Assembly (NCBI RefSeq): GCF_016905445.1
Contig: NZ_JAFEXF010000003.1
Coordinates: 62,001-126,000, forward strand
Length of the DNA stretch: 64,000 nucleotides
DNA from: Streptomyces sp. G44
GTDB taxonomy: Bacteria > Actinomycetota > Actinomycetes > Streptomycetales > Streptomycetaceae
Direction: 5' to 3'
Shown here: positions 17,288 through 25,464 of the stretch, piece after piece
Position numbering within the stretch: position 1 is the stretch's first letter
Layout of the letters: each line of letters starts with the position of its first letter
Made by a program: the position numbers and the translations under genes
Notes under the pieces: generated by a model
The model's input: only the letters and a program-made list of their open reading frames with translations
Databases searched by the model: none
Told to the model about the DNA's origin: nothing

Positions 17288-17713
17288 ATGAGCACCACCG
17301 CTACGGCTGTCGCCCCGCTGTCCATCGAGGACGCCGAAGCGCTCGTCACCGCGGCCCGCCGCGCCGCCGAGGCAGCCGATGTCACGGTCAGCGTCACCGT
17401 CCTCGACGCGGGCGGCCACCTCCTGGCCTTCCGGCGTGACGACCGGGCCGTGCTGATCTCCGGTGAGACCAGCACCCGCAAGGCGTACACAGCCCTCCAG
17501 CTGAACGCCCCGACCGCCGACCTGGTCGACGCGGTCCAGCCGGGCGGCCTCTTCCACACCCTGCCCACCGCCCTCGACCGGCCGCTGCTCTTCATCGCGG
17601 GCGGTGTGCCGGTCCACCGTGAGGGTCGTCTGATCGGCGCGATCGGAGTCGGCGGCGGCGCCCCTGAGCAGGACCACGGCTTCGCGACGGCGGCCGTGGA
17701 GGTCCTCGCGTAA
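17288..17713 (+). CDS. GlcG/HbpS-like haem-binding-family protein
   Basis: 141 residues of the GlcG/HbpS fold (Haem_degrading family): VSVTVLDAGGHLLAFRRDD, then TSTRKAYTALQL and the C-terminal IGAIGVGGGAPEQDHGFATAAVEVL, all conserved. The family includes S. reticuli HbpS, an extracellular haem and redox sensor accessory to SenS-SenR, but this copy has no signal peptide and no SenS-SenR genes nearby, so it is probably cytoplasmic. AAGGAGAAAACACCGC precedes the start. Downstream of the MFS gene and likely co-transcribed. The biochemical role of cytoplasmic members is not settled. Confidence 0.88.
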   Translation: MSTTATAVAPLSIEDAEALVTAARRAAEAADVTVSVTVLDAGGHLLAFRRDDRAVLISGETSTRKAYTALQLNAPTADLVDAVQPGGLFHTLPTALDRPLLFIAGGVPVHREGRLIGAIGVGGGAPEQDHGFATAAVEVLA

Positions 17714-17745
17714 CACGCGCAGGGAGAGGCCCTTGCGCAATACGC

Positions 17746-17809
17746 ACACGGAGAGGCCCGCCCTCAAGCACCGGAAGGTTCCGGGCGTTGAGGGCGGGCC
17801 TCTGCGTGT
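17746..17809. terminator. Long bidirectional hairpin between convergent genes
   Basis: Arms of about 21 bp with one mismatch (core AGAGGCCCGCCCTCAA / TTGAGGGCGGGCCTCT) and a 20-nt loop, between the haem-binding-like gene and the GNAT gene. Confidence 0.75.
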
Positions 17810-17850
17810 CGTGGCTTTGGGCCGCTGTCGGCCGCCGTGCTCGTCGGCTG

Positions 17851-18720
17851 TCAGCCGGCCGCCACCGTCAGCGGTGCGAAGCGGCGGGTCCAGTCACCCG
17901 GCAATTCGGGCATGCCGTGGGCCATCACCGCGTTGAAGGCGACGGGTTCGAGGCCGCTCTCCTTCACCCAGTCCAGCAGCTCTTCGTGGCGTACGTCGAT
18001 GTCGGTGCGCAGTGGCCGGTCGGTGTGCGCGCCGAGCGAGGCGATGAGCGCCTTCGCGGTCTCCGTGTCACGGGCGATGAGCGGGCCGACGACATGGGTC
18101 TCCATGTTCGGCCAGGCGCCCGCGTAGCCGATGATCTCGCCGTCGGCCTCGGCGACCCGGAGCTGATCGGTGAAGGCGGGCAGGCGGGTGATCACGTGGG
18201 TCCGGTCGTGCCCGAAGACCTCGGTGTCGAGCCGGAGGATGGCCGTCAGGTCCTCCGCGGTGGCCGCGCGGGTGGCGATGCCGGGAAGCGGCCCGGAGGG
18301 GGTGAGGTGCCCGCGAACCATCTCGGCCCGCCCGATCACCTTGAAGCCGAGCTGCTCGTAGAGAGGGCGGCCGTTCGGTGTCGCGTGGAGCGTCACCGGA
18401 ACGGTGGCGGTCTCCTCAAGGGCGTACTGCATCAGTCGGCGGCCGATACCGCGGCGGGCGTACCGCTCGGCGACGAGGACCATGCCGATCGCCGCGAGGC
18501 CGGGCCGCTCCTGCGGGCCGTACCGGGTCACTACGTAGGCGCCGATGAGGCCGTTGCCGTCGGGATCGTCGATGCCGTAGCCCGTTCCGGCCGACAGGAG
18601 GAGACCCCACTTGTGTTCCTCGCGGGGCCAGCCCCGGTCCTCGGACAGATCGGCACAGGACGTCAGGTCGCGGGGGGTGAGTCGGCGGATGGGCAATGCG
18701 GAGAGGGAAGGTGTCGACAC
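17851..18720 (-). CDS. Double-domain GNAT acetyltransferase
   Basis: 289 residues, twice a GNAT domain. The N-terminal domain has the acetyl-CoA loop YARRGIGRRLMQYAL and PLYEQLGFKVIGRAEMVRG. The C-terminal ~140 residues repeat the fold with a weaker motif (ADGEIIGYAGAWPN...DTETAKALIASL), as in the GNAT group that pairs an active with a degenerate domain. The substrate is unknown. It starts 6 bp after the end of the upstream membrane-protein gene, so the two are likely one operon. Confidence 0.88.
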   Translation of the reverse strand: MSTPSLSALPIRRLTPRDLTSCADLSEDRGWPREEHKWGLLLSAGTGYGIDDPDGNGLIGAYVVTRYGPQERPGLAAIGMVLVAERYARRGIGRRLMQYALEETATVPVTLHATPNGRPLYEQLGFKVIGRAEMVRGHLTPSGPLPGIATRAATAEDLTAILRLDTEVFGHDRTHVITRLPAFTDQLRVAEADGEIIGYAGAWPNMETHVVGPLIARDTETAKALIASLGAHTDRPLRTDIDVRHEELLDWVKESGLEPVAFNAVMAHGMPELPGDWTRRFAPLTVAAG

Positions 18721-18725
18721 TCGGG

Positions 18726-19289
18726 TCAGGCTGTCTGACGTACGTCCCCGGCGTCCACCCGTTTGTGGGCAGAAGCACGTTGCTTTTGGCCACGTTGTTG
18801 CTTCCGGCCACGCCGGGTGAGTCCCCAGGGCTTGAGTACCGAGAGGACCGTCATGAACAGGTAGGCGCTGAGCGAGACCAGAGGGCCGGCGATCAGGTCG
18901 GCGGTATCGGTGACCGGGTTGCCGGCGGCCACGGTCGCGGCCGACTCGTCGACACCGGGTCGTAGCGCGAAGAGCGACGCGACGGTGGTGGCCAGGGTGA
19001 GCCAGAACTTCGTGTAGACCCAGCGGTGTCTGGCGAGCCCCCAGTGAGTGCCCAGGGAGAGCACCAGACCGCTCAGCAGGGTGACCAGGGCGAGCGGGAG
19101 CACCAGCCAGTCCGCGAAGACCTTCATCGAGCGGACGGCGGCCTCCACGGCCGCGGAGGAGTCCGTCGTGATCGCGGTGAGGGCGAGCGCCACGAGGCCG
19201 AGCGTGAGCCCGAGCCAGCAGGCTGCACCGATGACGTGGACAACCAAGGTGGCCCGACGAGCGGGACGGCTAAGTTTCACGTGAAACAC
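18726..19289 (-). CDS. Integral membrane protein, start overlapping parS
   Basis: About 187 residues with four hydrophobic segments: VVHVIGAACWLGLTLGLVALAL, FADWLVLPLALVTLLSGLVL, WLTLATTVASLFAL, and DLIAGPLVSLSAYLFMTVLSV. The third and fourth are separated by a polar loop, and the C-terminus is very basic (TRRGRKQQRGQKQR). It looks like the four-helix DUF2269 type but I am not certain. Two in-frame GTG codons, 19289 and 19280, are possible starts; the first opens the sequence GTG-TTT-CAC-GTG-AAA that is the parS site itself. Neither has a clear ribosome site, so a leaderless transcript is possible. Confidence 0.7.
   Translation of the reverse strand: MFHVKLSRPARRATLVVHVIGAACWLGLTLGLVALALTAITTDSSAAVEAAVRSMKVFADWLVLPLALVTLLSGLVLSLGTHWGLARHRWVYTKFWLTLATTVASLFALRPGVDESAATVAAGNPVTDTADLIAGPLVSLSAYLFMTVLSVLKPWGLTRRGRKQQRGQKQRASAHKRVDAGDVRQTA
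19274..19287. promoter_or_regulatory. parS site within the start of a membrane-protein gene
   Basis: Exact GTTTCACGTGAAAC, coding for the first residues FHVK of the minus-strand membrane protein and lying 70 bp before the divergent HAD phosphatase gene. Confidence 0.93.
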
Positions 19290-19357
19290 AGTGCCGACCG
19301 AGGCGGGACGGGGGCGTCCGACAGCGGGAGTAACCGTGGGTACTAGCCTCGGCGTAC

Positions 19358-19993
19358 ATGGCACGACTGCACCTCTTCGATCTGGACGGGACGCTGTTGC
19401 ACGGCACGGCGGCGCCCGTCGAGATATCGCGGCAGCTCGGACTGGACGCGGAGATCTTGGCGCTGGAGCGGGACTTCGTCGCCGGGCGCATCGACTCACC
19501 GGAGTACGCGGTGCGTGTGCACGCCCTGTGGGCGGAGCTCACGGACGCACAGGTGACCGCCGCCTTCGAGGAAGCGCCCTGGCTCTCCGGCATCCGGGAG
19601 ACCTGGGCCGACATCCGCGAAGACGGTGACTACTGCGCGGTGGTGTCGCTCTCGCCGTCCTTCTTCGTGGAACGGCTCGTCGCGTGGGGCGCGCACGCCG
19701 CGTACGGTTCGCGGTTTCCGGCCGTGCCGTTCACCGAACCCGTCCAAGCGGCGGGCATTCTCGACGCCGCGGCCAAGGTGGAGATCGCGAACCGGCTCTG
19801 TGAAGAGTTCGGGGTACGCCGGAGCGATTGTGTCGCGTACGGTGATTCGCTCTCTGACCTGGAGCTCTTCGGCGTCGTGCCGGTCTCCGTCGCGGTCAAT
19901 GCCGATCCACGGCTGGTCAGCCTGGCCACCCACTCCTACGTGGGGCGCGATCTGCGTAAGGCGTACGAATTGGTGCGGCACACCCGGCAATAG
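19358..19993 (+). CDS. HAD-superfamily phosphatase, SerB-like (subclass IB)
   Basis: 211 residues. HAD motif I is FDLDGTLLHG (residues 6-15), motif II the serine in VVSLSPSFF, motif III the lysine in AKVEIANRL, and motif IV YGDSLSDLELF with the DSLSD acidic pair. The helical cap between I and II is short and all-alpha, typical of phosphoserine phosphatase-like enzymes and of actinobacterial HAD-IB hydrolases of unsettled substrate. Serine biosynthesis is possible but true SerB with ACT domains is larger. The ATG at 19358 is weakly preceded by a ribosome site. Confidence 0.85.
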   Translation: MARLHLFDLDGTLLHGTAAPVEISRQLGLDAEILALERDFVAGRIDSPEYAVRVHALWAELTDAQVTAAFEEAPWLSGIRETWADIREDGDYCAVVSLSPSFFVERLVAWGAHAAYGSRFPAVPFTEPVQAAGILDAAAKVEIANRLCEEFGVRRSDCVAYGDSLSDLELFGVVPVSVAVNADPRLVSLATHSYVGRDLRKAYELVRHTRQ

Positions 19994-20379
19994 AGGCAAT
20001 TGGCAGGCGAGTGCGTTGAATTACTGAGGAAGGGCAGGGGACTTGTATGTCGGGCGGCTGCCGGTATGGTCGACTCCGGTTCGTGCCGGGTGCTCTTCTT
20101 CGCGTCCTGGGGGGGACGCGCGCAGATCAACGCAGCCTAACGGAGCGAAGAGATCCAGAGCCGGTACTTCCTGTTATACGTCCGACGCGGTGGCTCTGAA
20201 TGGGATGCTGACGTAACACGAGTGCGGCCAATGTCACATTCCGACCTACTTGTCCGTAGGGTCCGGTAACTCGGGGTTCAATGTGGCCGGATCGGCCATC
20301 GAGGCAGAGCGGGGAAAGCAGGCGACTTCCGACAGGAAGTGCACAGACCGACCGAGAGATGTTCGAGGCGAGGCACAGC
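19994..20379. other. 386-bp intergenic region with two hairpins
   Basis: No gene is convincing here. It holds a GC-rich hairpin at 20101-20120 (arms CGCGTCC / GGACGCG) that may terminate the HAD gene and a second potential stem at 20156-20198 (CAGAGCC / GGCTCTG) with a 29-nt loop containing TGTTATACG, after which the leader of the flavohaemoprotein gene begins. A small RNA or regulatory leader is possible; no family is recognised. Confidence 0.4.
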
Positions 20380-22032
20380 ATGGACGCTCCGACCACCACG
20401 TCGGCGGAGGACGGCACTTCCGGTGGCGGGAGTGGCTGGTTCACTCCGCGCAGGCCCCCGAAGCGGCTGGAGGACGACCAGCCGCAGCGGCAGGCCGCCG
20501 ACGCGGGCCAGACCCCCGAGGGGCGTCGGCCCGCGCCGATAAGGCCCTTGGGGCGGCCCGAGGCCGCCGCACCCGCCGCGGAGGCTGTCGCCGCCGTCCG
20601 CCGGGTCGAAGAGCCGACGGACGAGGTGGCGCACGAGTCGGCGGACGGTGCGGTGAACCAGCCGACGGATGATGCGGTGGACGAGTCGGCGGACGGGCGA
20701 ATACCCTCCGCTGCTTCCGCCGCCCGCCCGGCTGCTCCTGCCGCGCGGGAGCCGGAACCGGAGCGAGAGCTGGACCGGGAGCGGGAGAGCGGGCACGCGG
20801 CCGTCCCGCAGCCAGCTCCAGCAGCCGCGGCGCCACCCCACCCCCAGCCCGGTCCGCCTCCACCCACACAGTCGGCGCCGCCGCCCTTGGCGAAGGCCCC
20901 CGAGGCGGAGCCGTCCACATCGGCGTCACCCGACGCCGCCCTGGTGCAGCGCACGATGGCCGAGATCGGCCCCGTCGCCGACCAGGTCACCTCGTACTTC
21001 TACGCCCTGCTCTTCACCCGCCACCCCGACCTGCGGCCGCTGTTCCCCGCGGCGATGGACACCCAGCGGGACCGCCTCCTCAAGGCGCTCCTCACGGCGG
21101 CCGAGCACATCGACCACACCGACGTACTGGTCTCGTACCTGAAGAACCTCGGCCGTGGACACCGCAAGTACGGCACCCGGCCCGAGCACTACCCGGCCGT
21201 CGGCGAATGCTTGATCGGTTCGCTGAGCCGGTATGCGAGCGCGATCTGGAACGAGGAGACCGAGGCCGCGTGGGTCCGGACCTACACGACGATCTCCCAG
21301 GTCATGATCGACGCCGCGGCGGAGGACGAATTGCGCGCGCCCGCCTGGTGGTTCGCGGAAGTCGTCTCGCATGATCTCAGGACGCCGGACATAGCCGTGG
21401 TGACGCTCCGCCCGGACCAGCCGTATCCGTTCCTCGCCGGGCAGTACACCAGCCTGGAGACTCCCTGGTGGCCGCGGATCTGGCGGCACTACTCCTTCGC
21501 GTCGGCGCCCCGTTCCGACGGGCTGCTGTCCTTCCACGTCAAGGCCGTCCCGGCCGGCTGGGTCTCCAACGCCCTGGTGCACCACGCCCGCCCGGGCGAC
21601 ATCCTGCGGCTGGGCCCGCCGGGAGGATCGATGACTGTCGACCACACCACCGACAGCGGCCTTCTCTGTCTGGGCGGCGGCACGGGCATCGCGCCCATCA
21701 AGGCCCTGGTCGAGGACGTCGCCGAGCACGGCAGACGGCGCCCGGTCGAGGTGTTCTACGGCGCCCGCACCGATCACGACCTGTACGACATCGACACGAT
21801 GCTGCGGCTGCAACAGAGCCATCCCTGGCTCTCCGTCCGACCGATCGTGGACCAGCGGGCCCAACTGCCGGACGCCGTGCGCGAGTACGGGCCCTGGGAC
21901 GAGTACGACGCCTATCTCTCTGGACCGCCCGGCATGATCCGCAGCGGCCGGGACGCGCTGCGGGAAGTCGGCATCCCCGAGGGCCGCATCCGCCACGACT
22001 CCGTGGAGGAACTGGTGGTGGTCGGGGATTAG
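20380..22032 (+). CDS. Flavohaemoprotein-like globin-reductase with long disordered N-terminus
   Basis: About 550 residues. Residues 1-~185 are Pro/Ala/Glu-rich and lack predicted structure. Then a globin domain: AEIGPVADQVTSYFYALLFTRHPDLRPLFP, with a distal-side region and the proximal histidine in GRGHRKYGTRPEHY. The reductase module follows: FAD-binding RHYSFAS (the RxYS motif), GPPGGSMTV, and NAD-binding GGGTGIAPIKAL plus the C-terminal YLSGPPGMI. Enzymes of this design detoxify nitric oxide by dioxygenation using NAD(P)H. ATG 20380 is preceded by GAGGCGAGG; ATG 20359 and 20281 are alternatives. The stop overlaps the convergent Nudix gene by 4 bp. The extension is the odd part and could carry a targeting or oligomerisation role. 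Confidence 0.88.
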   Translation: MDAPTTTSAEDGTSGGGSGWFTPRRPPKRLEDDQPQRQAADAGQTPEGRRPAPIRPLGRPEAAAPAAEAVAAVRRVEEPTDEVAHESADGAVNQPTDDAVDESADGRIPSAASAARPAAPAAREPEPERELDRERESGHAAVPQPAPAAAAPPHPQPGPPPPTQSAPPPLAKAPEAEPSTSASPDAALVQRTMAEIGPVADQVTSYFYALLFTRHPDLRPLFPAAMDTQRDRLLKALLTAAEHIDHTDVLVSYLKNLGRGHRKYGTRPEHYPAVGECLIGSLSRYASAIWNEETEAAWVRTYTTISQVMIDAAAEDELRAPAWWFAEVVSHDLRTPDIAVVTLRPDQPYPFLAGQYTSLETPWWPRIWRHYSFASAPRSDGLLSFHVKAVPAGWVSNALVHHARPGDILRLGPPGGSMTVDHTTDSGLLCLGGGTGIAPIKALVEDVAEHGRRRPVEVFYGARTDHDLYDIDTMLRLQQSHPWLSVRPIVDQRAQLPDAVREYGPWDEYDAYLSGPPGMIRSGRDALREVGIPEGRIRHDSVEELVVVGD

Positions 22033-22511
22033 CCGAGGTCGGGGGCGTGCATCGCGCGTACGCCCTCGATGTTGCCGTCCAGGTAGTGCCGCAGCGACAG
22101 CGGTACGAGGTGGACCGAGGCGATGCCGACCCGTGTGAAGGGCACGCGCACGATCTCGTATTCTCCGCACGGTTCCTCGACCTCGGGACCGTGCCGCAGG
22201 CCGGTGTCCATGGACTCCAGGCGGCAGACGAAGAAGTGCTGCACCTTTACGCCGGTCGCCCCGCCGTCCTCGCCGATGTGCTCCACGGTGTCGACGAAGC
22301 AAGGCACGACATCGATGATCTTGGCGCCGAGTTCTTCGTGCACCTCGCGGTGGAGCGCGTCGACGACGGTGGCGTCCTCCGGCTCCACACCGCCTCCGGG
22401 GGTGATCCAGTACGGATCGACTCCGGGCTTGGTCCGCTTGATCAGGATCAGGTCGTCTCCGTCCAGCAGGACGGCGCGGGCGGTGCGCTTGACCACGGGT
22501 CGGACGGTCAT
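22029..22511 (-). CDS. Nudix hydrolase
   Basis: 160 residues from ATG 22511. The Nudix box is complete: GGGVEPEDATVVDALHREVHEELGA fits Gx5Ex7REUxEExGU, with the metal-binding EVHEE. The family cleaves nucleoside diphosphates linked to other moieties (NDP sugars, NADH, oxidised dNTPs); the substrate cannot be read from sequence. It is preceded by a near-parS element at 22533-22546 and is convergent with the flavohaemoprotein gene, overlapping it by 4 bp. Confidence 0.9.
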   Translation of the reverse strand: MTVRPVVKRTARAVLLDGDDLILIKRTKPGVDPYWITPGGGVEPEDATVVDALHREVHEELGAKIIDVVPCFVDTVEHIGEDGGATGVKVQHFFVCRLESMDTGLRHGPEVEEPCGEYEIVRVPFTRVGIASVHLVPLSLRHYLDGNIEGVRAMHAPDLG

Positions 22512-22532
22512 GGGGGAAATGTGGCCCGGACT

Positions 22533-22546
22533 GTTCCACGTGAAAC
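22533..22546. promoter_or_regulatory. Degenerate parS site (one mismatch)
   Basis: GTTCCACGTGAAAC differs from the consensus at one base (C for T at position 4). It lies upstream of the Nudix gene. Weaker ParB binding is expected. Confidence 0.6.
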
Positions 22547-22648
22547 ATCGCGACCCCTTCGGAACCACCATCAAGCCCAGTCCTGGGTCATCAACGAGCC
22601 TGATCACACGGCCGTCACCGCGTCACCGATGCCAGCCGCGGGGCCCCT

Positions 22649-23554
22649 TCAAGACCACTCGCCGGCGGCCCGCAGCAGCCATTCGTGTGCCCGCGCGATG
22701 TGCGGCATGGCCAGCGTCCCGGTGCGCACCACCAGAAAGTACGTCCGCAACGGCGGCACCGGCGGTTCGAGAAGCGCCACGACGTCACCACGCTTCAGGG
22801 CGTCGGCGCAGAGGTAGCGGGGCAGCACGGCGAGACCGGCGCCCCAAGCCGCGCAGGCGAGGACCGCCCGCAGATCCGGCACGATGACGGCGCCGGAGGC
22901 CGCGGGACAGGCGTCGAAGACGGCGGCCCAGTAGCGGGAGACGAACGGCAGCGTCTCGTGCACCTCGACCACCGGCAGATTCTCCAGCGGCAGCGCTTCC
23001 CCGCCGCCCAGCCTGTCGGGGCCGAGACGGGCGGCCCAGCGCTCCCCCGCGATCAGGACGTGCTCCTCGTCGCAGAGCGGTGTCGCGGTGAGCAGCCCGC
23101 CACGCGGCCGGGCCGTGGCGATGGCCAGGTCGTGGTGCCCCGCCGCGAGCCCCTCCAGGACCTCGTCGGCGGCGCCGAACGAGGCGCGCAGGGCATAACT
23201 GTGACCGTCCTGCCCGGTCAGGGCGGTGAGCGCGGGCAGGGCGCGTTCCGCGGTGAACTCGGGCGGGCCCGCGAGGTGAAGGGTACGCATCGACGACTCC
23301 TCGTCGAGCCCTGTCTCGGCGATCTCCACCAGGGCGTCCAAGTGAGGGGCGGCCTTGTGGGCGAGCTCGTCGCCGATGGTGGTGGGCGTCACGCCACGGG
23401 CCTGACGGAGGAAGAGGGGGCGGCCCAGCTGGCGTTCCAGGGTGCGGATCTGGGACGTGACGGCGGGCTGGGAGAGGCCGAGCAGTGCCGCGGCGCGGGT
23501 GAAGGAGCCGGCCCGGTGCACCGTCACAAAGGTGCGCAGCAGGGCCAGATCCAT
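22649..23554 (-). CDS. LysR-family transcriptional regulator
   Basis: 301 residues, full length. The N-terminal winged helix (MDLALLRTFVTVHRAGSFTRAAALLGLSQPAVTSQIRTLERQLGRPLFLR) is unmistakable and a periplasmic-binding-protein-like effector domain follows (RTLHLAGPPEFTAERALPALTAL). No divergently transcribed gene is close: upstream on the other side is a terminator and the 3' end of the PLP lyase. Its target and effector are therefore not indicated by context. Confidence 0.92.
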   Translation of the reverse strand: MDLALLRTFVTVHRAGSFTRAAALLGLSQPAVTSQIRTLERQLGRPLFLRQARGVTPTTIGDELAHKAAPHLDALVEIAETGLDEESSMRTLHLAGPPEFTAERALPALTALTGQDGHSYALRASFGAADEVLEGLAAGHHDLAIATARPRGGLLTATPLCDEEHVLIAGERWAARLGPDRLGGGEALPLENLPVVEVHETLPFVSRYWAAVFDACPAASGAVIVPDLRAVLACAAWGAGLAVLPRYLCADALKRGDVVALLEPPVPPLRTYFLVVRTGTLAMPHIARAHEWLLRAAGEWS

Positions 23555-23690
23555 GACACCGTCCCTCCTCTTCGCGATCTCAGGACGCGCTCAACTATAA
23601 ATATGTCGATAGGTCACTGTCGCTACTGTGATTGAACACTGACACACAGTCAACTAGCCTTGTTCGCGCGGTTCTGCGCGCGCGGAACCG

Positions 23691-23729
23691 GAACGGTCCG
23701 AGCCACGAGGGGGGAGGCTCGGACCGTTC
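23691..23729 (-). terminator. Terminator of the PLP lyase gene
   Basis: 14-bp perfect arms (GAACGGTCCGAGCC and complement) with an 11-nt loop, 28 bp past the stop codon at 23757. Confidence 0.75.
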
Positions 23730-23756
23730 GTTGCGCCTGGCCGGGGTCGCGTCTTC

Positions 23757-24983
23757 TTACTCGGCGGACGCGTCCAGCGCGCGGAGCACGTCGCCCACCA
23801 GGTCTCGCGGGTCCTCGGCGCCCGCGGAGAAGCGGATGAAACCCTCCGGCACATCGTCGCCGCCCCAGCGTCCGCGCCGCTCGGCCGTGGACCGTACGCC
23901 GCCGAAACTCGTCGCGTCGTCGACAAGGCGCAGCGCCTCCAGGAACCGGTCGGCACGCTCACGGGTGGGCAGCGTGAAGGAGACCACGCACCCGAAGCGC
24001 CGCATCTGCCGCGAGGCGATCTTGTACGAGGGGTCGTCGGGCAGCCCGGGGTAGCGCACGCCCGCCACCTCGGGACGGCCGCGCAGGGCCTCGGCGAGGG
24101 CCAGGGCGTTCGCGCTCTGCCGGTCGGCGCGCAGCTGGAGCGTGGCGAGCGAGCGGTGCGCGAGCCAGGCCTCCATCGGGCCGGGAATGGCCCCGACGAT
24201 CTTCCGCCAGCGCCGCACGGAAGCGGTCAGCTCCGCGTCGCGGCAGGCGACGTATCCCAGAAGGATGTCGCCGTGGCCGGTGAGCATCTTCGTGCCGCTG
24301 GCCACCGCGAAGTCGGCACCCAGTTCGAGCGGACGTTGGCCGAGCGGCGTGGCCAGGGTGTTGTCGACCGCCACCAGGACGCCACGCGCGCGTGCCGCCT
24401 CGGTGAGGCGACGCACGTCGCACACGTCGAGGCCGGGGTTGGACGGCGTCTCGATCCAGAGGAGCCTGGCGCCGTCCAGGACGTGGAGCTGGGCGTCACC
24501 GGCGGTGGGGGCGGTGCGCACCTGGATGCCGTACGCCGTGAGCTGCTCGCGGACGAGGGGGAGCACTTGATAGCCGTCGTCCGGCAGGACCACCGTGTCC
24601 CCGGTGCGCAGCTGCGAGAAGAGCACCGCTGAGATCGCGGCCATGCCGGAGGCAAAGACGAGCGTCTCGACCTCCTCGCCGGCGTCCGGCGCCTCCAGCT
24701 CGCCGATGGCTCGCTCCAGGTGCGTCCAGGTGGGGTTCTCGTCGCGTGCGTAGGCGTAGCCGCCGGTGGGGTCGCCGGGGAGGTGGAAGTGCGCGGCGAA
24801 CACGGGGCCGGGCAGCGTGGGTTCGTGCTTCACCGGTTCCGGCAGCCCGGCCCGCACCGCCCGCGTTCCGTCACCGATGCCCGTCGGGTCACCGCTCGGC
24901 TCACCGCTCGGTCCGCCGACCGGGCCGGTGGGACCGCCGGTCTCGTCGCCCACACCGCCGCCTGTCGCCGAAGAATCCGTCAT
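23757..24983 (-). CDS. Cystathionine gamma-lyase-like Cys/Met-metabolism PLP enzyme
   Basis: 408 residues from ATG 24983. After a ~60-residue Gly/Pro-rich lead (MTDSSATGGGVGDETGGPTG...), the fold type I core has the family motifs YAYARDENPTWTHLERAIGELE, FASGMAAISAV, LLWIETPSNPGLDVCD, VDNTLATPLGQRPLELGAD and the PLP lysine in SGTKMLTGHGD. This is the Cys_Met_Meta_PP family: cystathionine gamma-lyase or synthase, acting in reverse transsulfuration. Streptomyces makes cysteine from methionine this way, so the lyase is most likely, but gamma-synthase cannot be excluded. The long N-terminal extension is unusual and of low complexity. Five bp separate it from the upstream membrane gene, suggesting an operon. 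Confidence 0.88.
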   Translation of the reverse strand: MTDSSATGGGVGDETGGPTGPVGGPSGEPSGDPTGIGDGTRAVRAGLPEPVKHEPTLPGPVFAAHFHLPGDPTGGYAYARDENPTWTHLERAIGELEAPDAGEEVETLVFASGMAAISAVLFSQLRTGDTVVLPDDGYQVLPLVREQLTAYGIQVRTAPTAGDAQLHVLDGARLLWIETPSNPGLDVCDVRRLTEAARARGVLVAVDNTLATPLGQRPLELGADFAVASGTKMLTGHGDILLGYVACRDAELTASVRRWRKIVGAIPGPMEAWLAHRSLATLQLRADRQSANALALAEALRGRPEVAGVRYPGLPDDPSYKIASRQMRRFGCVVSFTLPTRERADRFLEALRLVDDATSFGGVRSTAERRGRWGGDDVPEGFIRFSAGAEDPRDLVGDVLRALDASAE

Positions 24984-24988
24984 GCCGA

Positions 24989-25369
24989 TCAGTCCTTGTC
25001 GTCCGGGAGCACCACGTTCATGGCCCAGGACACGACGGAGATGATCAGGCCGCCCAGGACGGCGGTCCAGAAGCCCTCCACATGGAAGCTGACGTCGAAC
25101 TTGTCGGCCAGCCACGAGGTGAGCAGCAGCATCAGGGCGTTCACCACGAGGGTGATCAGGCCCAGGGTCAGGATGAACAACGGGAAGGTGAGGACCTTCA
25201 CCACCGGCTTGACCAGGAAGTTGACCAATCCGAACAGCAGCGCGACGACGATCAGGGTGCCGACCTTCTTGCCGGTGCTGCCGCCGGTCAGCGTGATCTT
25301 GTCGAGCAGCCATACGGCCACGGCCAGGGCCGCGGCGTTGGCGATCGTCTTGACTACGAAATTCTTCAT
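24989..25369 (-). CDS. Phage-holin-IV/YvlD-type small membrane protein
   Basis: 126 residues from ATG 25369 (MKNFVVKTIANAAALAVAVWLLDKI) with four hydrophobic helices. The spacing, the LLFGLVNFLVKPVVKVLTFPLFILTLGL core and the final GLIISVVSWAMNVVLPDD match the family called phage holin family 4 or YvlD, which in genomes is a chromosomal envelope protein and not part of a phage. It precedes the lyase gene by 5 bp on the same strand. Function unknown. Confidence 0.85.
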   Translation of the reverse strand: MKNFVVKTIANAAALAVAVWLLDKITLTGGSTGKKVGTLIVVALLFGLVNFLVKPVVKVLTFPLFILTLGLITLVVNALMLLLTSWLADKFDVSFHVEGFWTAVLGGLIISVVSWAMNVVLPDDKD

Positions 25370-25464
25370 GTGTCTGATCGTGGCAGACATGGACCGGAAG
25401 CGGTCGGGTCACGAGCCCGGCGGGAATCCGCGGGACGAGCACCAGCGAGGGGCGTACGAGGGCG

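Noticed and set aside
24989-25369. Holin gene as evidence of a prophage
   Set aside because: The family name is historical; no other phage genes, and the protein has the chromosomal YvlD pattern.
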